Source of the DNA: Halobacillus campisalis
Lineage (GTDB): Bacteria; Bacillota; Bacilli; Bacillales; Halobacillaceae
DNA: 64,000 nt
Reading direction: 5' to 3'
Assembly (NCBI RefSeq): GCF_030345335.1
Contig: NZ_JAPVRC010000002.1
Span: 310,001-374,000, forward strand
The position numbers and the translations under genes were made by a program. Of the stretch, positions 1 to 8,658 are shown piece by piece. Under the pieces are notes generated by a model. It did no database searches, was not told the DNA's origin, and saw nothing but the letters and a program-made list of their open reading frames with translations. Each line of letters begins with the position of its first letter. Position 1 is the stretch's first letter.

Positions 1-2
1 TC

Positions 3-431
3 AGGCGTGGAATTACGAGAGTAAAAGAATTAATAAATGAAGGTGTCCTTATTGCGGCAGCTTCGGATAATGTCAACGATCCGTTCCATCCATTTGGACG
101 GGGGGATATGCTCCAAGTCGGGTTATTGACAGCCTATACAGCTCATTTAGCAGGAGAAAAGGATTTGACTCAAGTCTTGAAAATGATCACTTCCATACCG
201 GCCGAGATGTATGGTTTGAAAGCTCATGAAATAAAAGGAAAAGCTCCGGCAGAGTTTGTGCTAGCAGAAGCGACAGATCTTCATGAGCTGTTTGCTTCTT
301 TATCGCCGAGTCGTCATGTGTTTTCGAAAGGCAAGTGGATCAGCAGCCGGTCATCTGAGCTGACTTTTCAGGATGCTGAGCTCCATCAGTTTTTTAAGGA
401 AAGCCATGCGTATGATGTGAGTGAAGTTTAA
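3..431 (+). CDS. Cytosine-deaminase-like amidohydrolase, C-terminal part
   Basis: The gene enters from the left edge; only its last 142 codons are present, read in the frame starting at base 3. The segment GITRVKELINEGV followed by ASDNVNDPFHPFGRGDML matches the C-terminal region of the CodA/cytosine deaminase branch of the amidohydrolase superfamily, where the Asp of the SDN motif is the last metal ligand and proton shuttle. It therefore probably deaminates or hydrolyses a cytosine-like or other N-heterocyclic ring in the cytosol. The next gene is a paralogue whose start lies 16 bases beyond this stop, so the two are very likely co-transcribed. The real substrate cannot be told from this fragment. 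Confidence 0.8.
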   Translation, partial: RRGITRVKELINEGVLIAAASDNVNDPFHPFGRGDMLQVGLLTAYTAHLAGEKDLTQVLKMITSIPAEMYGLKAHEIKGKAPAEFVLAEATDLHELFASLSPSRHVFSKGKWISSRSSELTFQDAELHQFFKESHAYDVSEV

Positions 432-447
432 GAGTGAGGTGCTGTCT

Positions 448-1689
448 ATGTACGAAACTGTAGTTACGAACGTTCGATTGATCGATCGGGAAGGAGCGTT
501 CAATATCGGAATCACAAAGGGGAAGATTGACGCGATCACAAAAGATGAGATCCATGGAAAGAACTCGTGGGAGGGGTACGGGGATCTTGTACTTCCGCCA
601 TTTGTAGAATTGCACACTCATCTCGACACGGTCCTTACCGCAGGAAAACCGGTCTCTAACCAAACAGGAACCCTGGCCGAAGCGATTGAAATCTGGACGG
701 AAGCTAAAAGCCGGCTCGATATAGAAGATGTCAGCCGCCGTGCAGCTGAAGCCCTGAAACTGCTCATATCCCAGGGAGTTTTGTTTATAAGGGCTGCCGT
801 TGATATTTCAGACCCGGATTTGAGGGCTTTACAAGCGGTTTTGAAGGTGAAGGAAACGTTCAGTAGTATCATAGATTTACAAATTGTTGCTTTCCCTCAA
901 GAAGGACTGGAGTCAAAGGAAAATCAGGAAAAAATGGAATGCGCTGTCCGCATGGGAGCGGACGGAGTAAGTGCTGTGCCGCACCTTGAAAAGACAAACA
1001 AAGCAGGGATCGATTCGCTCGACTTCTGCTTTAAGATTGCGAGAAAATATGAGAAATTCATTCATGTGTTTTGTGACGAAGTGGACGATCCGAATTCGAG
1101 ATTTTTAGAATCCCTGGCTGAACTTACGATCAGCCAGGGAATGGAAGGGAAAGTGTCCGCTTCCCATGCCATAGCGCTGGCTTACTATGATGATGATTAT
1201 GCTCAACAAGTCATTCAGCTTGTCAAGCAAGCTCAGCTCACGATCGTTTCTTGTCCTCTCGTCAACAGCTCCATGCAAGGAAGGTTCGATGCGTTCCCTA
1301 AAGGAAGGGGTATTACAAGGGTGAAGTCATTATATGAAGAAGGAGTGAATGTTTGTATCGCTCATGACGATGTACAAACACCTTTTTATCCTTTAGGAAG
1401 CGGAAATATTCTACAGGCTGCCCATTTAGGAATGCACTTAGCTCATATGACGGGCACATCTGAATTGAAAGCTGGCCTTGAAATGATCACCGCTCATCCC
1501 GCCAAAGGCTTTATGGTGGAAGAGCAATATGGATTGGAAATAAGAAAGCCTGCAAGTTTCATAACATTACCGGCTGCTACATTAACTGAGCTGATCAGTC
1601 ATCAGCCCAGCTGCCGATACGTTTTTAAAAATGGAAAGCTAGTTTCATCGACTCAGCCGAAAATGACGACGTGGCACGTACCTTTTTAA
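448..1689 (+). CDS. CodA-like amidohydrolase paralogue with altered metal site
   Basis: This 413-residue protein aligns along its whole length with E. coli cytosine deaminase as I remember it: HTH at residues 56-58, LTAGKP and NQTGTL after it, IDLQIVAFPQEG near 142, SASH at 237-240, QGRFDAFPKGRGITRVK near 277, and HDDV at 306-309. One difference stands out: CodA has His-Cys-Asp-Glu at its third metal-ligand site, whereas this protein has Phe-Cys-Asp-Glu (F208, E211). The start is the ATG at 448, seven bases after GAGGTG; a GTG at 421 would overlap the upstream gene. It sits between the upstream paralogue and an amidase, suggesting a ring-opening pathway for a nucleobase or similar compound. 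The substrate is unknown and activity is not certain. Confidence 0.8.
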   Translation: MYETVVTNVRLIDREGAFNIGITKGKIDAITKDEIHGKNSWEGYGDLVLPPFVELHTHLDTVLTAGKPVSNQTGTLAEAIEIWTEAKSRLDIEDVSRRAAEALKLLISQGVLFIRAAVDISDPDLRALQAVLKVKETFSSIIDLQIVAFPQEGLESKENQEKMECAVRMGADGVSAVPHLEKTNKAGIDSLDFCFKIARKYEKFIHVFCDEVDDPNSRFLESLAELTISQGMEGKVSASHAIALAYYDDDYAQQVIQLVKQAQLTIVSCPLVNSSMQGRFDAFPKGRGITRVKSLYEEGVNVCIAHDDVQTPFYPLGSGNILQAAHLGMHLAHMTGTSELKAGLEMITAHPAKGFMVEEQYGLEIRKPASFITLPAATLTELISHQPSCRYVFKNGKLVSSTQPKMTTWHVPF

Positions 1690-1711
1690 CTAAGCAAAAG
1701 GAGGGACCGAC

Positions 1712-2908
1712 ATGCAAGATCATTATAACGCGTATGTAGATACAGAGATTGAGAGGAAGCCTTCAGGCTCAGGCAAGCTGAATGATCTTACGTTTTCTGC
1801 AAAAGATGTCTATTCGATCGAAGGGTATACCAATCATGCCGGGAATCCTGATTGGCTGCGCACACATAAGCCGGCAGAAATAACCGCTCCGGTAATTACG
1901 AAACTATTGAAAAATGGCGCCCGACTTAAAGGGACAACGCACACAGATGAATTGATGTATAGTCTCAACGGAGAAAACTATCATTATGGAACGCCTGAGA
2001 ATCCAGAGGCAAAAGGACACATTCCGGGAGGATCCTCCAGCGGTTCGGCAGTTGCCATAGCTGCGGGTAACGTAGACTTTGCCTTAGGTACTGACACAGG
2101 GGGGTCTGTACGGGTCCCTTCATCTTATTGTGGGATATATGGGTTTCGTCCAACACACGGAGCTGTAGATATAAGTGAAGTGATTCCACTGGCCGAAAGC
2201 TTTGATACGGTCGGCTGGATGGCAAGAGACCCTCAATTGCTTTATGAGGTCGGCCGAGTACTTCTGCCCGAGTTGCCGGATCAAAAGTTCAAGCTTGATC
2301 GAGTGCTGAAAGGTAAGGATGCTTGGGGGCTGATGGATCCAGAAGCTAAAGAAAGCTTAGCTTTATTCATGACCTACTTTGAACAAATGAGCGGTAGTTT
2401 TGAAGATGTCGAAATTTCTAAAGAAGGGCTGGACGAATGGTTCGGGGTATTCAAAATATTGCAGGGCTTAGAGATCGGCCAGGAACATGGGGCCTGGATC
2501 CAAAAAGAGAATCCAACATTCGGACCGGGCATTGCAGAAAGGTTCCAGTGGACGCAGACGTTGAAAAAAGAAGAGCATCTTCATGAATTCAAAAGAAGAG
2601 AAGAAATACAAAAGCATATGAAGCAGCTTCTTGGAGATGATGGTTTACTTATCATTCCTACAGTGCCCGGAGCAGCTCCTAAACAGGGTTTACCTCCTGA
2701 AGAGCTGGAGGAGCGGCGGGCAAAAACAATGGAATTGTTGTGTATTGCAGGCTTAGCTGGATTACCTCAGTTGACTATACCCTTAGGCAAAGTAGATGGA
2801 AAGCCTGCTGGGGTGTCTATCGTTGCGAATCAGCATAAAGATCTCAATCTATTAGCGTGGGCAGTTAAGTTTCAAGAAAAAATATCATCGCTCCATATGA
2901 AAGGGTGA
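1712..2908 (+). CDS. Amidase signature family hydrolase
   Basis: This 398-residue amidase-signature enzyme hydrolyses a C-N amide or ureido bond using a Ser-cisSer-Lys triad. The Lys is in FSAKDVYSIEG near residue 32, the cis-Ser in GGSSSGSAVAIAAG near 107, and the nucleophile Ser in DTGGSVRVPSSYCGIYGFRP near 130. It is shorter than GatA (about 485), lacks the Asn-tRNA amidotransferase partners, and is therefore a small-molecule amidase. AAGGAGGG precedes the ATG by 8 bases, and it follows the CodA-like gene by 22 bases and ends at a strong palindrome. Context makes a ureido or carbamoyl acid released after ring opening an attractive substrate, but that is inference. Confidence 0.85.
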   Translation: MQDHYNAYVDTEIERKPSGSGKLNDLTFSAKDVYSIEGYTNHAGNPDWLRTHKPAEITAPVITKLLKNGARLKGTTHTDELMYSLNGENYHYGTPENPEAKGHIPGGSSSGSAVAIAAGNVDFALGTDTGGSVRVPSSYCGIYGFRPTHGAVDISEVIPLAESFDTVGWMARDPQLLYEVGRVLLPELPDQKFKLDRVLKGKDAWGLMDPEAKESLALFMTYFEQMSGSFEDVEISKEGLDEWFGVFKILQGLEIGQEHGAWIQKENPTFGPGIAERFQWTQTLKKEEHLHEFKRREEIQKHMKQLLGDDGLLIIPTVPGAAPKQGLPPEELEERRAKTMELLCIAGLAGLPQLTIPLGKVDGKPAGVSIVANQHKDLNLLAWAVKFQEKISSLHMKG

Positions 2909-2913
2909 AACCT

Positions 2914-2951
2914 CCGCTCGTAGGAAGAATCATGATTCTTCCTACGAGCGG
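2914..2951 (+). terminator. Perfect 38-nt palindrome after the amidase gene
   Basis: Two 19-nt arms (CCGCTCGTAGGAAGAATCA and its complement) abut with no spacer, five bases after the amidase stop. The following sequence is T-rich but has no clean T-run, so it is probably a transcription terminator for the amidohydrolase-amidase operon. Confidence 0.7.
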
Positions 2952-3147
2952 TTATTGTGTTCATTTTAGTGTTCTGGTCACTTGGATTTACATAAAAATG
3001 TCGAGAAAAAACGATTGTCTATCTTTGGTAATAGCCGTTTGAAATTGAAGCTAGCCCCTTATATTCATCTTCCATTAATTAGGTTTTATCGCCCTGTCAG
3101 GGGGAATCTGGAGAATGTAATAAATATAAGAGGAGGCTTTCAAAATA

Positions 3148-3600
3148 ATGAGTATGATGGTCAGTGAAAGATTAAAAAATTCCAATTTGGAAAATTTGCG
3201 TACGGCTGCTGTACTGGAGTTCACGGAAGAGGTGTTTGAGTCTGCCAATATCCAGTCTTTAGAGGTGTTGACTGCGAAACAACATCAACTATTTATCGTG
3301 AACAGGAATGACCGCACACTGACGATCCTTAGTATTGATTCAAAAATGAACGTGACAAAGGAAACTCTGTTTACGGAAAGAATCATTTCTATGAAGGAAT
3401 ATTTTGAAGACTACAGCCTGTCAGATAATACGGCGCCTAGAAAAATTGAAATTGCGCTTATGGGCGGACGTGTATTAGAAATCGAACCGCAAATGTCACG
3501 GACGCAGGATGAAAATTATAAAGAACCTGAAATGCTGGAGCAAGTGAATGAAGATTTTGAGCATTTGATCGCAGCTTTAAAAAACACCATGATTTTATAA
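3148..3600 (+). CDS. Hypothetical protein, 150 aa
   Basis: I do not recognise this protein. It is a soluble, mildly acidic 150-residue protein without signal peptide or membrane segment. Alternating short hydrophobic stretches (HQLFIVNR, LTILSID) suggest a beta-rich middle and the last 30 residues look helical. AGGAGG lies 11 bases before the ATG at 3148 and nearer two later in-frame ATG codons, so the start could shift by a few residues. It stands alone between two hairpins, with a strong terminator 12 bases after its stop, which argues that it is a genuine single-gene unit. Confidence 0.6.
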   Translation: MSMMVSERLKNSNLENLRTAAVLEFTEEVFESANIQSLEVLTAKQHQLFIVNRNDRTLTILSIDSKMNVTKETLFTERIISMKEYFEDYSLSDNTAPRKIEIALMGGRVLEIEPQMSRTQDENYKEPEMLEQVNEDFEHLIAALKNTMIL

Positions 3601-3611
3601 TAGATTTGAAC

Positions 3612-3655
3612 ACAAAACGAGTATTCCAATGTGGAATACTCGTTTTGTAATTGTA
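3612..3655 (+). terminator. Rho-independent terminator
   Basis: A 17-bp perfect stem (ACAAAACGAGTATTCCA, loop ATG, then the complement ending TTTTGT) directly follows the 150-aa hypothetical gene. Confidence 0.8.
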
Positions 3656-3891
3656 GCTTATGTTTTCTACAAGGCGTTTTGTACGGACGGGCGTGTGTTG
3701 TATCACACGCTTTACGCGTACAAATCGCTTCGCTAAAACTGCGCTGCAGGGGGGCGGATCGCCCATTAGAAGTCTCCTAATCCACGCCCTTCCCGTAAGA
3801 ATCTCTTTTATATTTCAAACTGGATCTTCTAATGTTCTGTTGAGAGTGAAAGAAAAAAGTTGCCGAGACTTTCTCGCCAGACTGAATTTAC
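3656..3891. other. Intergenic stretch without a supported gene
   Basis: This stretch holds a small hairpin (GCGTGTG..CACACGC near 3690-3709) and a G-rich run near 3750. Short open frames cross it on both strands but have no ribosome binding site or family resemblance, so no gene is called. Confidence 0.5.
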
Positions 3892-5253
3892 TTATTGGGA
3901 TGGAACATTTTTAACCCATGTTCCTTGAGGAGGGGAGTGGTGGCCTTCTTCTGTATAAACAGCCTGCCCTCGAAGGTACGTAGATGTTATCGTGCAAGGA
4001 AATTCATGGTCTAAGAAGAGGCTGTGCTTATGCCTGGAGTGCAGATCCTCTGTCCGGACCCGGAAAGGCCGTTCAAGATCGACGATAGTCAAGTTCGCTT
4101 CCATTCCTTCGTTAATTTCTCCAATCGTTGATAAACCGAACCGTTTCGCTGGTCGGGCAGCTGTCCATCCGGCTGCTTTTTCTAATGGAATAGTATGTTT
4201 GAGGGCTAGTTCAATGACTGATAATAAGGTGAACTGCCCGCCGCTGATTCCGCCCCAAGCATCCAGGAGATTGTATTGGTCCGGGTCTTTTAGTGAAAAA
4301 GGGCATGGTGAATGATCAGAGGTAATCATATCGAATTGATCATCAAGTAATAATTGAACGAGCTTTTCCTGTTCTTCAGGTTCGCGCAGCGGAGGGGCGC
4401 ACTTGGCGACAGCTCCCCGTTCTATGAGATGGGTATGATTGAACAACAGGTAGTGAGCGCATGTCTCAAGCGTAATATCCAATCCTTTCTTTTTTGCTGA
4501 CTGGATCTTATCAACTGCATCCTTGCTGCTGATATGTACAAAATGGAGGGAGCATCCGGTAATCTCAGCATAGTGAATCGCTCGTTCTACAGCTTCTACC
4601 TCCGCAATAATAGGACGAGTCTCCGCATAATCACCAGCTGTCGTTTGCTGATTATTCTTTTTTTTCTTAGATAAGTACCCGGTGATTGGACCGCTTTCGG
4701 AATGCAGGGCTAACACTTTATTGAGCCGTGAAATTTCCTCCATTCCTTTAAGTAGAGTCTCGTCGTCCACAGATTTGAATTCTTCATTCCCCGTTTCTGA
4801 GAGGAAGGCTTTAAAGCCAATCGCCCCTGATTGAGCAAGATCGGCTAAATCTGAGAGGTTGCCAGGGACTAATCCTCCCCATAAGCCGAAATCAACATAG
4901 GATTTCTGCTCCCCTATTTTGGCTTTTTCCAGTAAAGCAGCTTGATTGGTTGTAGAGGGGACGCCGTTTAATGGCATATCAAAATATGTGGTAGCTCCGC
5001 CAGCTGCCATCATCGAGGAGCCAGTGGTGAAGCCTTCCCAATCTTCACGTCCCGGTTCATTGAAGTGGACGTGTACATCGACCATTCCTGGAAAAATGTG
5101 CTGTCTGTCAGCGCGCACGACATGTTTTGCATTATCAATTATATCAGCGGCTATAACCGAAATTTTTCCGTCTTTTATTCCAATGTCTTTTTTCATCACA
5201 CCATTCGGTAAAACGACGTGACCATTTTTGATAATCGTGTCGAGCTGTGGCAA
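3892..5253 (-). CDS. allB: Allantoinase
   Basis: This 453-residue enzyme opens the hydantoin ring of allantoin to give allantoate. Dihydroorotase-type binuclear metal motifs are all present: HVH at 61-63 in GMVDVHVHFNEPG, the carboxylatable Lys148 in GFKAF, His184 in ALHSES, His240 in FVHISS, and Asp313 in TSDHSP. I place the start at a TTG (5253) eight bases after GAGGAGG; the reading frame stays open upstream but would run through pucG. It lies 19 bases after the pucG stop, so pucG-allB form a minus-strand operon. The product feeds allC, encoded a little further on. Confidence 0.93.
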   Translation of the reverse strand: MPQLDTIIKNGHVVLPNGVMKKDIGIKDGKISVIAADIIDNAKHVVRADRQHIFPGMVDVHVHFNEPGREDWEGFTTGSSMMAAGGATTYFDMPLNGVPSTTNQAALLEKAKIGEQKSYVDFGLWGGLVPGNLSDLADLAQSGAIGFKAFLSETGNEEFKSVDDETLLKGMEEISRLNKVLALHSESGPITGYLSKKKKNNQQTTAGDYAETRPIIAEVEAVERAIHYAEITGCSLHFVHISSKDAVDKIQSAKKKGLDITLETCAHYLLFNHTHLIERGAVAKCAPPLREPEEQEKLVQLLLDDQFDMITSDHSPCPFSLKDPDQYNLLDAWGGISGGQFTLLSVIELALKHTIPLEKAAGWTAARPAKRFGLSTIGEINEGMEANLTIVDLERPFRVRTEDLHSRHKHSLFLDHEFPCTITSTYLRGQAVYTEEGHHSPPQGTWVKNVPSQ

Positions 5254-5272
5254 ACTGTTTTCCTCCTCAGCT

Positions 5273-6529
5273 TTATAGTTTGATGGTTTCTTTGACTGCA
5301 GTACTGTAAGTGTCCAGAGCGGCCTGCAGAGCTTTGCCAGGTGCGACGGTGACGTGATGACGAATAAGTACGGCTTCAAGCGCGCCCAGGGTAAACAGGA
5401 TATTTTCCTTTCGGCAGCTGTAGCCCATCGTGCCGATGCGCCAAATCTTTCCCTGTAACTCGCCGAAAGAACTGGCGATTTCAATTCCGAATTCATCAAG
5501 CATCATAGATCGTACCGATTCAGCATCCGTTCTTTCAGGGACTTTAACGCAAGTGACAGTCGGCAATTTGCATTCAGGGTTTCCGAATAATTCCAACCCC
5601 ATCGCTTGCAAGCCTGCCACCAGGGCCTGTTCATGAAGTCGATGACGTTCGAACCTTGTCTCAAGCCCCTCGTCAAGAACGAGACGTAATCCTTCTCTTA
5701 GTCCGTACAGCATCGACGTAGCTTCGGTGTGATGATTAAGTCTCCGCGGCCCCCAATAATCTTGAAGCATACTCAAGTCCAGGTAATTACTCTTGATCAT
5801 CGGTCGTCCTCTTCCGATTTCCTCTGCTTTATCAGCCGCAGTTGATATTCCTCTTTCTACCTTTTTTCTAGAGGCGATCACCTTTTCTATACGATCATTA
5901 TAGGTGATCGGAGCCATACCCGAGGGAACAGACAAGCATTTCTGAGTGCCTGCTATCAAGCCATCAATAAACCATTCATCTACCCTGATATCCGTACCGG
6001 CAACAGAGGCAACAGCATCAACGACCAATAATACGTCGTTCTTTCGGCAGTACCCCCCGATTTTATGTAAGGGCTGCATCCGTCCTGTTGAGGTCTCTCC
6101 GTGAACCATTGCGGTGATTTTCGGTTTCACCTTATGAATTTCATCAATGATGGCTTGTTGGTCAAAAACTTCTCCCCATGGACATTCCATCGTATAGACG
6201 TCTGCTCCGTATCTTTCGCAGATTTCGGTCAGCAAATGACCGAACCTTCCAAAGATTGGCACGAGCACTTTGTCTCCCGGTTCTATAATACTGCACAGCA
6301 TAGCTTCGATTCCGGATCGCGAAGTGCCATCGACAGGAAATGCCCATTCATTTTTTGTTTTGAATAGTTTTCGCAGCATCTCCATCACCTCATTCATGAT
6401 CGAAGTGAAGGCCGGGTCGAACTGACCTAAGACAGGGGTACTCAATGCCCGGAGAACTCTCGGATCCACTTCTACAGGCCCGGGAGTCATAATGGTGCGG
6501 AGCGGAGTGTTCAATTCTGTATACGTCAT
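5273..6529 (-). CDS. pucG: (S)-ureidoglycine--glyoxylate aminotransferase
   Basis: This is a class V (aspartate aminotransferase fold I) PLP enzyme of 418 residues, the usual PucG length. It transfers the amino group of ureidoglycine to glyoxylate, giving oxalurate and glycine. The N-terminus MTPGPVEVDPRVLRALS is typical of alanine-glyoxylate-type aminotransferases; VVDAVASVAGTDI and the PLP lysine in AGTQKCLSVPSG are clear. It starts at ATG 6529 behind AAAAAAGGAG, and allB follows in the same transcription unit. Together with allC it completes allantoin breakdown. A close alternative, serine-glyoxylate aminotransferase, is unlikely in this cluster. Confidence 0.9.
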   Translation of the reverse strand: MTYTELNTPLRTIMTPGPVEVDPRVLRALSTPVLGQFDPAFTSIMNEVMEMLRKLFKTKNEWAFPVDGTSRSGIEAMLCSIIEPGDKVLVPIFGRFGHLLTEICERYGADVYTMECPWGEVFDQQAIIDEIHKVKPKITAMVHGETSTGRMQPLHKIGGYCRKNDVLLVVDAVASVAGTDIRVDEWFIDGLIAGTQKCLSVPSGMAPITYNDRIEKVIASRKKVERGISTAADKAEEIGRGRPMIKSNYLDLSMLQDYWGPRRLNHHTEATSMLYGLREGLRLVLDEGLETRFERHRLHEQALVAGLQAMGLELFGNPECKLPTVTCVKVPERTDAESVRSMMLDEFGIEIASSFGELQGKIWRIGTMGYSCRKENILFTLGALEAVLIRHHVTVAPGKALQAALDTYSTAVKETIKL

Positions 6530-6658
6530 CAGTCATTCTCCTTTTTTATTGATTAGCTCAGTTAAATTTCACTGTTGATATTCACATAAGCTACCTATTC
6601 TTGAAGACTTAGTTTCAAGGTATTTAGGGAATTCTCGTTACTACGAATAGAGGTTGAA

Positions 6659-6772
6659 GGTCCGGGAAATCACTCGCTTTCCATGGGCGTACGGTGATCT
6701 TCCTCGGGCTAACGCCCTGCGGGATCTCACCCTGTACTGTCATCCCATAGGAGTCTCGCAATTTCCCGGACC
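6659..6772 (+). repeat. Large hairpin repeat, class GGTCCGGG (copy A)
   Basis: This 114-nt imperfect hairpin is closed by GGTCCGGGAAAT paired with ATTTCCCGGACC. The inner core (CTCGCTTTCC..., GGTGA..TTCCTCGGGC, GCCCTGCGGGATCTCACC, GGAGTCTCG) is shared by all copies of the family in this window. Confidence 0.85.
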
Positions 6773-7006
6773 TTCTTGAGTTTGTTAGGATCACGGAAAT
6801 ATCTTAAGTGGTGCTTCTTATAAAAATAACTGCTTATGAGTGATAACAAGCGAAACTTTTGTATGCGAGGATGCTTGAAACTACCTTATAAAGTTCAGGA
6901 AGTTTTAAAACTAAAATGCTATAAGCATAGCACTGGAGTTTAATGCTCTCACTGTTTCTAAGAAGATTCTTTTTCAAACGATTTCGAGAAGCACATCTAT
7001 AGTGAG

Positions 7007-7125
7007 GGGCGGCGGGGAATGGGGAGACTCCTGTGGGAAGAGAGTGCTAAGTGAGACCCCGCAGGACGGGACGTCCGAGGAGGCTCACCGCGCTCCCACG
7101 GAAAGCGAGCCATTCCCCGCCGCCC
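7007..7125 (-). repeat. Large hairpin repeat, class GGGCGGCGG (copy B)
   Basis: This 119-nt hairpin is closed by GGGCGGCGGGGAAT and its complement. Its core is the inverted orientation of copy A. A 61-codon open frame on top of it is a by-product of the repeat; the same peptide recurs on copy C. Confidence 0.85.
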
Positions 7126-7222
7126 TGATCCACTCTCAAAATGTCTCGGAATATAGTCTTTCAAAATCCTGCCTTATTGTTGAATAACTATTTATGAAAA
7201 ATCAACAAAGATGTGTAACAGA

Positions 7223-8470
7223 TTAATAGGCCAGTTTATATAAAAGGTCGGTTAACAGGTCTACGCCATTTTCAAGATCTTCGGCTTTCGTGAATTCTTT
7301 CGGTGAGTGGCTGATCCCTTGCTGACTTGGTACAAATAGGAGTGCGGTCGGGCAGTGGGTGCCGAAAACTTGAGCATCGTGCCCGGCACCGCTTATTAAT
7401 GGCTGAAAAGGGATGTTGTTATCCTGCGCAGTGGCTTTGGACAGGTCCATTAACGAAGCATCCATTTGCACCGGAGAAGCGTTCAGCCACTGGGAAGAAG
7501 AAATGCTTACTTGATTTTCTGAAGCTGTCAATTGAATATAATCATGGAACCTGTCGCAAAATTGTTTCAGGTGTTTCTCTTCATGATGACGAACGTCGAG
7601 GGTGAATTCTACTTCGCCGGCAATGACGTTCGGTGTATTCGGCTGGGCGGTGATTTTACCAACCGTGGCGACAAGATCAGACTCATCATTTCTCGCTTCT
7701 GTCGTTACGTAATCAATCAAATGGGAGGCGATACTCATAGCGTCTTTTCTTAAAGGCATAGGAGTCGTCCCGGCATGGTTGCTTTCTCCTGATATGTTGA
7801 TAGTGAACCTGCGCTGACCTACTATATGGCTGACAAGCCCGAGTGAGCGTCCTGATCGATCAAGTACGATGCCCTGCTCGATATGAAGTTCTATGAAACA
7901 ATCAATATCCTGTCTCATAGGAGATTGATAATACGCAGGGTCAAAACCGGCCTCACGCATCGCTGAAAGTAAAGGAACACCTTTTGCATCTGTGACGTTT
8001 TTAGCGTCCTTGAGGGTATAACGGCCCGTGATGTTCCTGGACCCCCAGAAGGTCATAGGGAAGCGGCTGCCTTCTTCTTCGCATAGCGATACGACTTCGA
8101 TTGGTTTTTTCGGAGTCCCGTAGGTCGCTTTTAGTCTTTCAACAGCCAGCAGGCTTGCTACAATGCCGTATACCCCGTCGTATCTTCCTCCATCTGCCAC
8201 GGTATCTATATGTGAACCTGTCAAAACCGTATCCGCCTTGGCTTCGCTGCCTTCCAACCTCCCGAACAGGTTGCCGACACTGTCAAAATGGACAGCTAAT
8301 CCGTCATTTTTCATTTTATGTTCAAGAGCTTTCTGAGCTTCACCCCATGCGGATGAATATAATAATCGATTTACTCCTCCGTCAGGAGAAAGACCAAAGG
8401 ATGACAGCCATTTCACCATGTCTTCGGCTTTGTTATTTATGATAAAAGTAGATTTTGATTCAATCGCCAT
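7223..8470 (-). CDS. allC: Allantoate amidohydrolase (M20 family)
   Basis: This 415-residue metallohydrolase belongs to the allantoate deiminase / N-carbamoyl-L-amino-acid hydrolase branch. It releases ammonia and CO2 from allantoate to give ureidoglycine, the PucG substrate. Metal motifs are visible: GSHIDTVADGGRYDG near residue 82, CEEEGSRFP near 125, FIELHIEQG near 185, and SGAGHDAQ near 350. I chose ATG 8470, preceded by GGAGGAG at a good distance, over an in-frame start 30 codons upstream. It is transcribed away from pucR and both are enclosed by inverted repeat elements. Distinguishing allantoate from other carbamoyl substrates rests on the neighbours. Confidence 0.9.
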   Translation of the reverse strand: MAIESKSTFIINNKAEDMVKWLSSFGLSPDGGVNRLLYSSAWGEAQKALEHKMKNDGLAVHFDSVGNLFGRLEGSEAKADTVLTGSHIDTVADGGRYDGVYGIVASLLAVERLKATYGTPKKPIEVVSLCEEEGSRFPMTFWGSRNITGRYTLKDAKNVTDAKGVPLLSAMREAGFDPAYYQSPMRQDIDCFIELHIEQGIVLDRSGRSLGLVSHIVGQRRFTINISGESNHAGTTPMPLRKDAMSIASHLIDYVTTEARNDESDLVATVGKITAQPNTPNVIAGEVEFTLDVRHHEEKHLKQFCDRFHDYIQLTASENQVSISSSQWLNASPVQMDASLMDLSKATAQDNNIPFQPLISGAGHDAQVFGTHCPTALLFVPSQQGISHSPKEFTKAEDLENGVDLLTDLLYKLAY

Positions 8471-8658
8471 AGTTCTCCTCCGTTTCATCTGATGTAAGGA
8501 TGAGATTCTTTTTGCTAGTAGGTTAAGTTTACCAAGAGAACTGTGGCACATCATTGGCAAAAGTGTAGTAATTTCAATGGTTTATTGTTCAAATTGCATA
8601 ATAATTCTAAAAATTATGATAAAATACATAAAAATGAAAAGTAGATGGAGTGAAGTTT

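Larger units (their letters stand above)
6573..7209. repeat. Composite interspersed element, copy 1 (contains two hairpins)
   Basis: The element fills the gap between pucG and allC. Its left end TGTTGATATTCACATAAG (6573) and right end (complement of CTTTGTTGATTTTTCATAA, to 7209) are related inverted ends. Inside are one GGTCCGGG-class hairpin and one GGGCGGCGG-class hairpin. The same parts occur in reverse order and orientation at 10291-11094, showing it is one composite unit. Confidence 0.75.

Noticed and set aside
3660-3914. 84-codon frame after the hypothetical gene, beginning MFSTRRFVRTG
   Set aside because: It has no ribosome binding site and no recognisable features, and its end overlaps allB antisense.
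5254-5499. N-terminal extension of allantoinase to 535 codons
   Set aside because: It overlaps the pucG 3' end in another frame, lacks family similarity, and a TTG with GAGGAGG at 5253 gives the usual length.
7002-7187. 61-codon frame beginning MRGGGEWGDSCGKR
   Set aside because: It lies on the hairpin repeat, and an almost identical frame lies on the other GGGCGGCGG-class hairpin (10312-10497). It is a by-product of the repeat rather than a protein gene.
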